A stretch of DNA of 64,000 bases from Choricystis sp. odSpoLacu1 (taxonomy: Eukaryota > Chlorophyta > Trebouxiophyceae): positions 124,001 to 188,000 of the forward strand of contig OY253658.1 of the NCBI GenBank assembly GCA_958009055.1, given 5' to 3'. This document shows, in pieces, positions 47,368 to 55,709 of the stretch. The notes below the pieces were generated by a model that did no database searches, was not told where the DNA came from, and worked only from the letters and a program-made list of their open reading frames with translations. The translations under genes were made by a program, and so were the position numbers. Numbering within the stretch: position 1 is the stretch's first letter; each line of letters begins with the position of its first letter.

Positions 47368-49842
47368 TCACGGCGCTGGCGCGGGCGCCGCCATCGCGGC
47401 CGCCGCGGGCGCAGCCGCCGCGGCCAACGCTTCCGGCGCCGCCCTGGCGAACGACATGCAGATCGGGGGCTTGACCTTGGCCATGGACAGCACGGCCTGG
47501 GGCACCGACCACAGCCCCTCGCCGATGATCAGCCCCGCGGCGGCGGGCACGAGCGACGCGTCGGCGCTGTCCGGGTCTTTCGCCTCCCACACCGCTTTCA
47601 CGGCCGACCCCAGGCACATGGAGATGGCGTACTGGGGGCCCAGGTAGAAGGGCAGGCCCATGGCGGTGGGGATGGGGACGAAGCGCGCGGCGCGGGGGGG
47701 GAGCGCGTCGCGCGCGAGGGACAGCGCAAACGCCGCGAAAAACGCGCCCGCAAACATTTCGAGGCAGTGGGTGGGGAGGGCGCCAAAGCCTTGCGTCCCC
47801 AGAATCGCCATGCCGCGGTAGATGGTGGCGTAGGGCGCGGGAAAGTCGGAGTGCTCGACACCAATGGGGAACGCGCGGTAGAAGAGAGAAAACGTGAGCG
47901 GGCCGACGACAGCCCCAATCGTGCTCCCCACCGTCTGCGCCACAAACATGGCGCGCGGCGACGACAGCGTGATCCACCCCGTCTTGAAGTCAAACATGAG
48001 GCCCGAGGCGGCGGACGTGGTGGACAGGACGACGCCACAGATGGCGAGCCCCGCAATCACGCCGCCCCCGCCCACGCCGCCCCACGCGGCAAACGCAAAG
48101 ATGCACAGCTTGCCATACATGGACGCCATGTCCCAGTCGGTGAGGCCCGCGGCGTACGCGTTGGCGAAGCAGAAGGCGGGGGCGACGGCGTAGGCGGCGG
48201 CGACCATGTACCACCTGCAGGCGGGGTAGAGCAGAGGAATGACGACAATGCCGAGCAGGCCAAAGCCCACATACCCCGCCAACCCGATCCACCCGGGGAT
48301 CGCGTCCTTCATGAAGATGGCGTCCCGGCGTGCGTCCAGGGCGCGGCGGCGGGCGGCGCCCTCGGAATCGGCGGTCGACGCGCGGCGGCGGCGGACCGTC
48401 GTGAGGGGGGGCGCCTTGCCGGTGGCCACACCCGTGTCGTCGCCCGCGTGGGGGGAGGAGGCGCCCGAGGACGAGGGGGAGGCCGGGTCGGCGTCTTGTT
48501 TTTTGGAGGCAGCAGCCGCGGCCGCCGCGGCTTCGCGCGCGGCGGCCGGCCCGCGCCGAAAGCTGGTCAACAACCGCAGCCTCTCCCCCGCCGCCCGCCG
48601 GGCACGAGCAGCATCCGCCGCCCGCGAGGCGGCGGCTTCATCCAGCGGGGCGCCCGGGGACGCGGTGGGCAGGCCGCCCGCGGACCGACGCTGGGCGGAG
48701 AACGCGCGAGCCGAGACCCACCCAATCTTGGCCAGGTTGTACAGCCCGTCCCCCATAAACACCGCGATGGCGAGGAAGACTTGGTAGCCGTACAGCCCGC
48801 GAAAGTCTTTCTCGCGCAGGCCGGAGGGAAACCAGTCGCCCGCTTTGCGGTCGATCAGGGGCCACGCGAACCCCCACGTCAAAATGGCACCCACCAGCAT
48901 CGACAGGTTGACCGCGTGCGGGCAGATCATGCCGACGCCGACATAGGTCAACTGAAAGTCAAAGTTCAACTTCCAGCGCATGGCGGCCAGGCCAAATGAG
49001 GGGAAGCGGTCAAAGCCGCCCGAGCAGTGGGGGCCGGCGTCGGACGAGAAAAACCATTTGAACGTGGCCCACGCCAGCGACACCGCGCCCCACCGGCCGA
49101 GGACGCCGACTTGCTTGGCGGCATCTTCCTCACCCCCCAGCGAGTGCAGGGAGTTGATGAGGACGCCGCCCGCGGTGCCAGAGGGGTAGGGCAGGTCGTA
49201 ATCGACGATGAACCGTTTCCTCAGCGCGACGAGCATGAAGATGCCGACAAACGAGATGCACAGCATGTAGGGAATGGTGCGCGCCAGCGTGGGTTCGTAT
49301 ACGTCTTCCGGCCTGTTGCCGGGGACGGCGCCCACGTTGACGTAGGACTGGTGGTCCATGGCGAGCAGGTAGGACCCAAAACCACCAGAGAATGAAGCAC
49401 CAGCACACGCCCCAATGAACGTCTGCATCATCGTGTTCTCCTGCTGCGTGAACGGCTTGGTGGAGAACCCCAGCCTCGCCAGCAGGCGGGACCAGGCGGT
49501 GACGGAGAAGTAGCCGAGGAGCGTGGTCGCCATGCCCAGCGACGGAATGATGCCGGCCATCAGGTTGAGTTTGGACGTGATCACCGCAAACAGCACCCCA
49601 AGCACCACCCCAAACACGAGGGAGCGGGCCGTGATCTGGTCGTGCCAGGGGCCGTCCGCCGTGGAGTCGACGAGGTGGGCCACGACGTCGTCGCCGTCGT
49701 CGAGGGGGGGGGCGTGGGCAGAGGCGAGGGTCGCGCCCTCCACCAGGTCTTCCCCGCCGTGGGCCAGGGCGTGGGGCGGGTGGGACGTGTCGTGGCGGTG
49801 GACGGCCGCGGGGGCGGTGGGGGTGGGGTCGTCGGCCGGCAT
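47368..49842 (-). CDS. OPT-family oligopeptide / metal-chelate (YSL-type) transporter
   Basis: 824 residues, one exon, no frame break. After a hydrophilic His/Asp-rich N-terminus, TM1 begins at SLVFGVVLGVLFAVITSKL. Family marks: GYFSVTAWSRLL, ENTMMQTFIGACAGASFSGG, YDLPYPSGTAGGVLINSLH, GVGMICPHAVNLSMLVGA and GLPFYLGPQYAISMCLGS. These fit the plant YSL/bacterial OPT branch, which imports peptides or metal-nicotianamine-like complexes by proton symport. Between two TMs (residues about 390-520) lies a cytosolic insert rich in Ala, Arg and Ser (AASRAADAARARRAAGER, DADPASPSSSGASSP), longer than in plant YSLs and a candidate regulatory loop. Substrate and membrane are not readable. Confidence 0.88.
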   Translation of the reverse strand: MPADDPTPTAPAAVHRHDTSHPPHALAHGGEDLVEGATLASAHAPPLDDGDDVVAHLVDSTADGPWHDQITARSLVFGVVLGVLFAVITSKLNLMAGIIPSLGMATTLLGYFSVTAWSRLLARLGFSTKPFTQQENTMMQTFIGACAGASFSGGFGSYLLAMDHQSYVNVGAVPGNRPEDVYEPTLARTIPYMLCISFVGIFMLVALRKRFIVDYDLPYPSGTAGGVLINSLHSLGGEEDAAKQVGVLGRWGAVSLAWATFKWFFSSDAGPHCSGGFDRFPSFGLAAMRWKLNFDFQLTYVGVGMICPHAVNLSMLVGAILTWGFAWPLIDRKAGDWFPSGLREKDFRGLYGYQVFLAIAVFMGDGLYNLAKIGWVSARAFSAQRRSAGGLPTASPGAPLDEAAASRAADAARARRAAGERLRLLTSFRRGPAAAREAAAAAAAASKKQDADPASPSSSGASSPHAGDDTGVATGKAPPLTTVRRRRASTADSEGAARRRALDARRDAIFMKDAIPGWIGLAGYVGFGLLGIVVIPLLYPACRWYMVAAAYAVAPAFCFANAYAAGLTDWDMASMYGKLCIFAFAAWGGVGGGGVIAGLAICGVVLSTTSAASGLMFDFKTGWITLSSPRAMFVAQTVGSTIGAVVGPLTFSLFYRAFPIGVEHSDFPAPYATIYRGMAILGTQGFGALPTHCLEMFAGAFFAAFALSLARDALPPRAARFVPIPTAMGLPFYLGPQYAISMCLGSAVKAVWEAKDPDSADASLVPAAAGLIIGEGLWSVPQAVLSMAKVKPPICMSFARAAPEALAAAAAPAAAAMAAPAPAP

Positions 49843-50437
49843 ACTGTGGTAGAGGGAAGAGGGCAGAGAGGAGAGGGGTTGGAAAAACGCGGCGTGAAGG
49901 GCACGGGGGGGGACGTGCCGGACCGCCGCACGCCCGCCGGGCCCGCATTGCGCGTGAGCGACAAGACGCTCTCAGAGCACAGGAGTCCGGCCACTGTGCC
50001 CGGCGGCAAGAGAGGCACGGAGGGGGGGGAATGGACGGCGGGCTCTTGCCTTTGGCTTGCCCCCATGCCGCGCACACGCTTTCCTACCCCGCCACCCTCC
50101 TCGCAGCGTAGTGTGCGCGGCAGTATCGCTACGTGTCAGAAGCTTGTTTCTGTGCGGGGACTAGGGCGGGGGAGGGGGGGCGAGAGGGCGGGGGGACGGC
50201 GCGGACGCACAAGGGGGGAAGTGCGGCGCAAGCGGTCCCCACACGCCACAGCCGGCGCCACGCGCGCGCCGTCCCCTTGTCCACGCTCCCATGCGCTGGT
50301 CACAACGCCTCTCTGTGCAGCCTGGGCGCGAGCGGGACGCGGGCGCGGGCAGCGCGGTGCTCACCTGTGCGTGTTGACGTCAAGCCACGGAGGGGACGCT
50401 CACGCGCTGAAGCCGACGGGCGCGCGCCACGCACACA

Positions 50438-50474
<37 letters not shown>

Positions 50475-50728
50475 CACGGACGCAAGCACAGCACACGCGG
50501 GTCGATGTGGGGACGGAGGGAGGGAGGGGAGAAACTCGTGGGGGAACACAGAAAATCACCGCGTTGTGGTTTCGTTTTGTGTGTCGAACAGCTCTTTCAT
50601 CACTCAGCGGTCCCCCCCAGGGATTGCTTTTGTATCATGCGTCTCCCAACACACCACTCTAGAAACACTGCGTGTGGCTTGTTTGGTAGAAAAGTCCCCG
50701 AAGAGACAGGGAGGCGATTGTTTTTGCC
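49843..50728. other. Intergenic stretch with GT microsatellite
   Basis: Upstream of the OPT gene and downstream of the FHA gene. Contains (GT)n at about 50442-50468 running into GCGCGC. Reading frames here are composition artefacts. Confidence 0.5.
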
Positions 50729-51904
50729 TCACCCGCCACGCCCGCCCCGCCGCCGCTTGGCCGCAGCACTCGGCGGCGCGTCGCCTACCTCAACATCCCC
50801 ACCACCCCCACTCCCCGCTGCGTCGCCCCCGCGCTTGCGTGGGCCCGACCCACCACTGACGTCCACCGCCCACCCCCGCCCCCCGCGGCCGCCGCCGGGG
50901 GTGCGGCCGGAGGACGCGCCGGTCGCGCCCGGCGGCGGCACGTGCTCCTCCTCCACCTCGTCCTCCGCCTGCAGCTCATCCACCGCGTCCGCCAGCGTGG
51001 TCACCATGGTTGGCAGCTCGGAGAGGCGTTGTTTGAGGGCGGCCAGCCGGCGCTCTGCAGACCGCGCTGCCGTGGCGACCGCCGCGCGCGCGGTCCCCGC
51101 CTCGACGCGCGCCGCCTCAGCGTCAGCCCGGGCGGAGGCTTCCGCTTGACGGGCGGCGTCCCGTTCCGAGGTGACGCGGGCCACCGCTCTCTCGGCGTCG
51201 GTGGCGCGCTTGACCGCGGCGTCACGGGCAGCGGTGGCGGACGCGGCCGCCGCGTTGGCGCGCTCGGCCGCCGCCTTGGCGTCGCGCAGGTCGCGGCGCA
51301 GGGTGGCTAAGTCAGCAGCCGCTGCCCCCCCGCTGGCCGCGCCCGACCCCAGGCCACTGCCGCGGTCGCACGCGGCGGGCCCGTCGTCGTCGTCGCCGTC
51401 GTCGCGCCACGCGCGCGCCCCCGCGGCCCGCACGGCGTCCACCTCAGCCTGGGTGGCCCTCCGAATCTTGAACTCGATGGCAGAGGCCGAGGCACGGCCT
51501 GGCGGCGCCGCCAGGGAGACGGTGTCCCCGTCGTCCACTGCGACGCGCACGCTCGCGGCGGGCGCCCCCGCCGGCGCCCCCGCCGCCCGCCCCCCGCTCG
51601 CCGCGCCATCCGCTTTGGGGACACGCGCCCCGTTGACCCAGGTCCCGTTAAAGGAGCGGTCGACGACGACGTAGCGCCCGTCGCGCTGCAGCTCAAACAC
51701 GCAGTGCACCGCCGACACCGTCACCGCGTCCCGGTCAAACACCAGGCTCGTCCCCGTGTCGTGGGGGGACCGCCCCAACTGCACTCTCATGGTGGCCAGC
51801 AGGGTGACGGGGGCCCGGGTGCGGGCTTGCGCCGCGTGCGCGGCGGGCGTCATCGGGGCGAGGCAGAGCGGGAGGTTGGGGTCGGGGTCGGCGGTGGGTG
51901 GCAT
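50729..51904 (-). CDS. FHA-domain protein with coiled coil and basic tail
   Basis: 391 residues, single exon. The FHA domain (about 38-135) has the phosphothreonine-binding marks VQLGRSPHD, TVSAVHCVFE, VVDRSFNGTWVNGARV and DDGDTVSLA, with a Gly/Ala-rich insert before the last strand. A coiled coil follows (about 180-300; DLATLRRDLRDAKAAAERAN, RLAALKQRLSELPTM). The C-terminus is low-complexity with basic clusters (GPRKRGGD, AAKRRRGGRGG) that look like nuclear localisation signals. FHA plus coiled coil plus NLS suggests a nuclear phospho-dependent adaptor, for example in DNA damage or transcription. No catalytic domain is present, and I do not recognise an orthologue. Confidence 0.8.
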   Translation of the reverse strand: MPPTADPDPNLPLCLAPMTPAAHAAQARTRAPVTLLATMRVQLGRSPHDTGTSLVFDRDAVTVSAVHCVFELQRDGRYVVVDRSFNGTWVNGARVPKADGAASGGRAAGAPAGAPAASVRVAVDDGDTVSLAAPPGRASASAIEFKIRRATQAEVDAVRAAGARAWRDDGDDDDGPAACDRGSGLGSGAASGGAAAADLATLRRDLRDAKAAAERANAAAASATAARDAAVKRATDAERAVARVTSERDAARQAEASARADAEAARVEAGTARAAVATAARSAERRLAALKQRLSELPTMVTTLADAVDELQAEDEVEEEHVPPPGATGASSGRTPGGGRGGRGWAVDVSGGSGPRKRGGDAAGSGGGGDVEVGDAPPSAAAKRRRGGRGG

Positions 51905-52141
51905 GGTGGGAGGGGGTGTGTGTGTGCGTGTGCCCGCTGCGTGTGGGGCGGGGAGAGGGGAGGCGTCCGAGGGCGGTCCGAGGGGGGAGGCTCTCGCACC
52001 GATGCCGCCGAAACGAGCGAGAAGTTAATCGTCGACTCGTCACACTCTCTCCTCTCCGCCCGGCCACACGCTCTACTCTCCTTAGGCGGGGACGGGCTTC
52101 ACGGTCCCACTCCCCATCCAAACGCCCGCCTTGCCCGACGA

Positions 52142-53167
52142 ATGCTGCTGCGCCGGCTGGCCACCATGATCACGCCGCGCCCGCCCCCACCCCCCTCCGC
52201 GGCCTCCTCCGTCGTCATCCTGTACCACTGCCCCTGCAACGATGGCGCGTACGCCGCCCTGGCTGCCCACCTGCACTTTGGGAGGGAGGGCGGCGCCGCC
52301 CGCCCTCGCTACGTGCCTCACCACGTAACGACGCCCCTGTCACTCGACGCGCTGGCGCTGAACGCCACAGACACCGTCTACCTGCTGGACTATGTGGGGC
52401 CGACAGGCTTTGCGGCAGCTGTGGCGGGGCGTGTCGCCAGGTGTGTCGTGCTGGACCACCACAAGACGGCGCGCGACGCGCTGCCGCCCAAGTCGGAGTG
52501 GCCGCCAACGTTGGAAGCCACGCTTGACATGGACAGGTCGGGCGCTGGCATCGCGCGTGATTATTTCGACCCTCCCCTGACCCCCTCCCAAGCGTCCGCC
52601 TTTGCCTCGGTGCAGGATGGCGACCTGTGGACGTGGGCGCTCCCCCAGTCGCGCGCGTTTTACGCGGGGTTGGCCGCCGCCGCCCTCCCTTTTGACGGCG
52701 GCCCCGTCACCACGTTTGACGCGTTGGCGGGTTTGGATTTTGAGGCGACTGTGGCCGTGGGAGAGACCAGGCTGGCGGGGCAGGACGCCGCGGTTCACGC
52801 GCTGGCAGACTCGGCCTTTGTCGTCGCTCTCGGTGGGCGCCCCCCAAACTCCCCCCATCCCCCTCCTCTCTCCCACACCTGCCTCGCCGTCCACGTCACC
52901 ACCGACCAAGCCGGCCTTCGGTCGGCCCTGGGCAACGAGCTGGCCGCCCGCAGCGCGGCCCAGGGGAGGAGGGCGGTGGGGGCGGTCGCCTACCGCGAGC
53001 GTGACATGAACGGCTCGCCCTGCATCAAGGTGTCCCTGCGCTCCATTGGGGAGGAGGAGGACACGACGGTCGTGTCGTGTGCACACGGAGGGGGCGGCCA
53101 CTTGAATGCGTCCAGCTTCATCATTGACGAGGGGGTGTGGCGTGAGTGGCGGGTTGCCGAAAAGTGA
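52142..53167 (+). CDS. DHH/DHHA1-family phosphoesterase, probably organellar
   Basis: 341 residues, single exon. ATG at 52142 gives MLLRRLATMITPRP, an organelle-type leader; a second ATG 24 nt on is possible. DHH marks: ILYHCPCNDGAYAALAA (in place of the usual DxDG), TVYLLDYVGPTGF, CVVLDHHKTA (the DHH motif itself), ATLDMDRSGAGIARDYF. The DHHA1 half ends in AHGGGGHLNASSFII, the GGGH substrate loop. Members cleave oligonucleotides, cyclic dinucleotides or pAp. The usual first metal motif is degenerate here (CNDG), which is also seen in other algal and bacterial relatives that hydrolyse unknown substrates. The gene is head-to-head with the FHA protein. Confidence 0.8.
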   Translation: MLLRRLATMITPRPPPPPSAASSVVILYHCPCNDGAYAALAAHLHFGREGGAARPRYVPHHVTTPLSLDALALNATDTVYLLDYVGPTGFAAAVAGRVARCVVLDHHKTARDALPPKSEWPPTLEATLDMDRSGAGIARDYFDPPLTPSQASAFASVQDGDLWTWALPQSRAFYAGLAAAALPFDGGPVTTFDALAGLDFEATVAVGETRLAGQDAAVHALADSAFVVALGGRPPNSPHPPPLSHTCLAVHVTTDQAGLRSALGNELAARSAAQGRRAVGAVAYRERDMNGSPCIKVSLRSIGEEEDTTVVSCAHGGGGHLNASSFIIDEGVWREWRVAEK

Positions 53168-53262
53168 TGTGGAAAAATCATTGTCTCTCTCTCCGCCCTC
53201 TGCTTTTGTGTTCGTTTAATCCATGACTGTTGCTGTGACCTATAAAAAACTGTACCGTCTTT

Positions 53263-54172
53263 TCACCTTCCCAGAATCTCGGCGCGCAACCGCGCGCGCT
53301 CGCGTTGCGCAGCGCCCGCCCCCGCCGCAGCAACAGCCGCGTCTGCGCCCTCCCACCCACCCCCCGCGACCAACGCGCCCGCCACCGCGCGCGCGTTGCA
53401 GATGACGTGCACACCGCAGTTGTAGCCGTCCGCTTGTTGGAGGGTGCAGGCCGCGGTGGTGCACAGCGGCGGCGCGTCGTCGTCGCGAGACCGAGGCGGC
53501 GGCAACTCTCTCGCAAGGGCGGCCGCCAGCGCGGTCGCGTGTCTCAAGTTGGCCGCTCCCCCTCCCGCAGAGTCGTAGTGACGAAAAGATCGGGATGGGG
53601 AGTGGTAGGCGAGCAGCGACCTGGGGTGGAGGGCAGGTTATTGGTAGAATTCAGAGGTGAGGGTGAGCTGTGTTTCCTTAAAGTGCCACTTTTCCTCCTC
53701 TTTCCCAACTCAAAAAACTCAGGCACCCCTCCCTCCTCTCCTCTCCACCCACCAGTGCGTCCCGCCTCCAGCTCGCTCCACATCCTCATTGTCGTTGACG
53801 GGGAGCAGCACGACGGCCGCGGACGCCAGGCCCAGGGGGCCGACCACGGCGGCCGCGCCGCCAGCACGCGCCAGGAAGGCGGCTGCCGGGGAGACAAAGC
53901 GGGCGGTGGGGTGTGTGGATGCCAGGCTCGCGAACGCGTACTCGATGATCTGTGGTTTGGATGTTGAGGTGAGGGAGAGAGAGAGAGAGAGGGGCAGGTG
54001 AGTGTGTGCGAGGGTGTCGCGGCACGCAGCCAACCCCCACACCTTCATCCCTCACCTGATCGTTCAGCCACCCTCCCTCACGCAGCAGGGCCACGTCCCG
54101 CCCGTACAGCACGACGTCGTCGGTGGCCAGGGCGACGGCGTCGGGGGGCGGCGTGTCTGGTCGGCGCGGCAT
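53263..54172 (-). CDS. SENP8: NEDD8-specific protease SENP8/NEDP1/DEN1-like (C48 family)
   Basis: 223 residues, the usual SENP8 size, from exons 54172-54056, 53949-53753 and 53620-53263; all phases agree. The Ulp1-type catalytic set is complete: GTHWSLLAYHS (His), FRHYDSAGG (Asp), QQADGYNCGVHVICNA (oxyanion Gln and catalytic Cys). The N-terminus has DVVLYGRDVALLREGGWLND, the substrate-groove strand with WLND, and AAVVLLPVNDN before the His. SENP8 processes the NEDD8 precursor and removes NEDD8 from proteins, so it helps control cullin-RING ligases. SUMO proteases have longer N-termini, which favours SENP8. It is convergent with the DHH gene at about 95 bp. Confidence 0.88.
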
Positions 54173-54813
54173 GGTGTGTGTGGGAGCGCGCCCCTAGTCT
54201 TGGGTGTGTCGCCTGTGGCACACAGGTTGGAGTGAGTGGACCGCGCCACACGGGTGCAAAAGCAGGTGTGGCGCGCGCGTTAGTAGTGCAACAAAAGAGG
54301 GAATCGTCGTCCGCCACACTTCTTCGCGCACTTGTGTCTTCCCTTTGCGCTCGTCTCTCGCACACGCAAGCACCAGACGGCAAGGTACAAACAATCACGA
54401 GAAAACAACACGCCACCGGCTCCGGATAGAGGGAGCGCTTTGCCGGCGCGGCTGGCCGTCGCCCGCTGCGGCTGCTGCATGGCTCCCACCTCGCCAATGT
54501 GCCCCCCAGCCCCCCGCCACCGGCTCCTCATTGCGCCGCACACTGCCCCCTGTCAATGCACCTACCACTTTAGTGGGCGCCTGGACCAACAAACACGGCC
54601 TCTCCCCCCGCCGCACGCGCGCCACGGGCTGAGAATGGCGGGGTGCCTTTGAGAGTGCCCTCCCCCCCCCAATTCGCGCTCACCACGCCCCTCTCCCTTT
54701 CCCACTCCCCACCCAGGACGCACTGACACCGCCCGAGCGTTGCGTGCCGGCACAGCCGCCAATTCAACCGCCACACCCACTTGTTCCCTCTTGCCTCCCC
54801 CCTAGTCTGCACC
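54173..54813. promoter_or_regulatory. Divergent intergenic region
   Basis: 640 bp between the SENP8-like and unknown gene starts. Mixed composition with several short reading frames and no supportable gene. Longer than other divergent promoters here, so it may hide a 5' UTR intron. Confidence 0.35.
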
Positions 54814-55386
54814 ATGGACGCTCCCCCCCCCCACCAAGCCGCCACCGCCACCGCCACCGTCACCCTGGTGGACGTCCACACCCAGCGCCGCGTCAAGCGG
54901 CCGAGGTCGACCGCCGCCACGGCGGGCGGCGCGCCGTCGTCGGAGGCTGCGCGCCTGCGCGCCGCGCACGCGCTGCTGCGCGCGGACGCGGCGGCGGCGG
55001 CAGCCGCCGCGGACGCGGCTGCCGCGGAAGGGCGGAGACTGGCGGCTTTGGTGGCCGCCCTGGTGCCGCACAAGCGCGCGTTCGCGCTGGCGCCGCGCGC
55101 GGGGGGCGGCGGCGGAGCGCTGCCGCCTGCCCGCACCGCCACCAACGGCCGCCGCCGCAGCAGCACGAGCGGGGCTGCAGCATCTGCCGCCGCCAGCGGC
55201 CGGTGCCCGGGCGCTGCCGCCTGCCGGGGCGCGTGCGGCGCGGGGGGTGGCGCAGGTGACCCCGCCAACGCTCAAGCTGAAGCCGTGGCCGCCGCCGCGC
55301 TGGCAGTGAATGGCGGCGACTCGGCGGCCGCCCTGGTGGACCTGCTGACGCTGGTGGTGAGGCGGGCGGGGGTGGCGGCCGAGTGA
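54814..55386 (+). CDS. Unknown Ala/Arg-rich protein with short helix and Cys patch
   Basis: 190 residues from ATG 54814 (caccATGG context). The sequence has a basic stretch (QRRVKRPRST), a coiled-coil-like helix (AARLRAAHALLRADAAAAA), a disordered middle, a cysteine patch (GRCPGAAACRGACG) and a C-terminal hydrophobic helix (SAAALVDLLTLVVRRAGV). The RVKRPR cluster could be a nuclear signal. Codon use fits the neighbours. No family recognised. Confidence 0.5.
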   Translation: MDAPPPHQAATATATVTLVDVHTQRRVKRPRSTAATAGGAPSSEAARLRAAHALLRADAAAAAAAADAAAAEGRRLAALVAALVPHKRAFALAPRAGGGGGALPPARTATNGRRRSSTSGAAASAAASGRCPGAAACRGACGAGGGAGDPANAQAEAVAAAALAVNGGDSAAALVDLLTLVVRRAGVAAE

Positions 55387-55709
55387 AGGGCAGGGGAAGG
55401 GAGTATTTTTCCTACTTTTTGCTTTTTGTTTTCTGTGATAAAAACAAAGACACCGAATGAAACAGAAAAGGCGCACGGGCGGTAGTGTGGAGAGTGCAGC
55501 GAGTCGAGCAAGGGGCGAAGGCTACCGTGTGGCGCAGGGGGTCACGGAGCCCCTGTTTTTGAGAGGCCGCGCCAGTTAGCGGTTTTTCCTGCGGCTCAGC
55601 CTCACACAACTCCTCTCTTCGTTTTTCGTGCAGTGTGTGACGCCGCGCACTTCACCCCCCTTTCCTTTCCTCCTCCGTCGGAAACCCCTCACCCCTTGGC
55701 TCATCCGCC
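55387..55709. other. Promoter region of acetyl-CoA carboxylase
   Basis: 323 bp between the unknown gene and the ACC start. A/T-richer near 55410-55460. No gene seen. Confidence 0.4.

Noticed and set aside
50133..51149. 338-codon plus-strand frame entering the FHA gene
   Set aside because: It crosses the GT microsatellite and then runs antisense to the FHA coiled coil.
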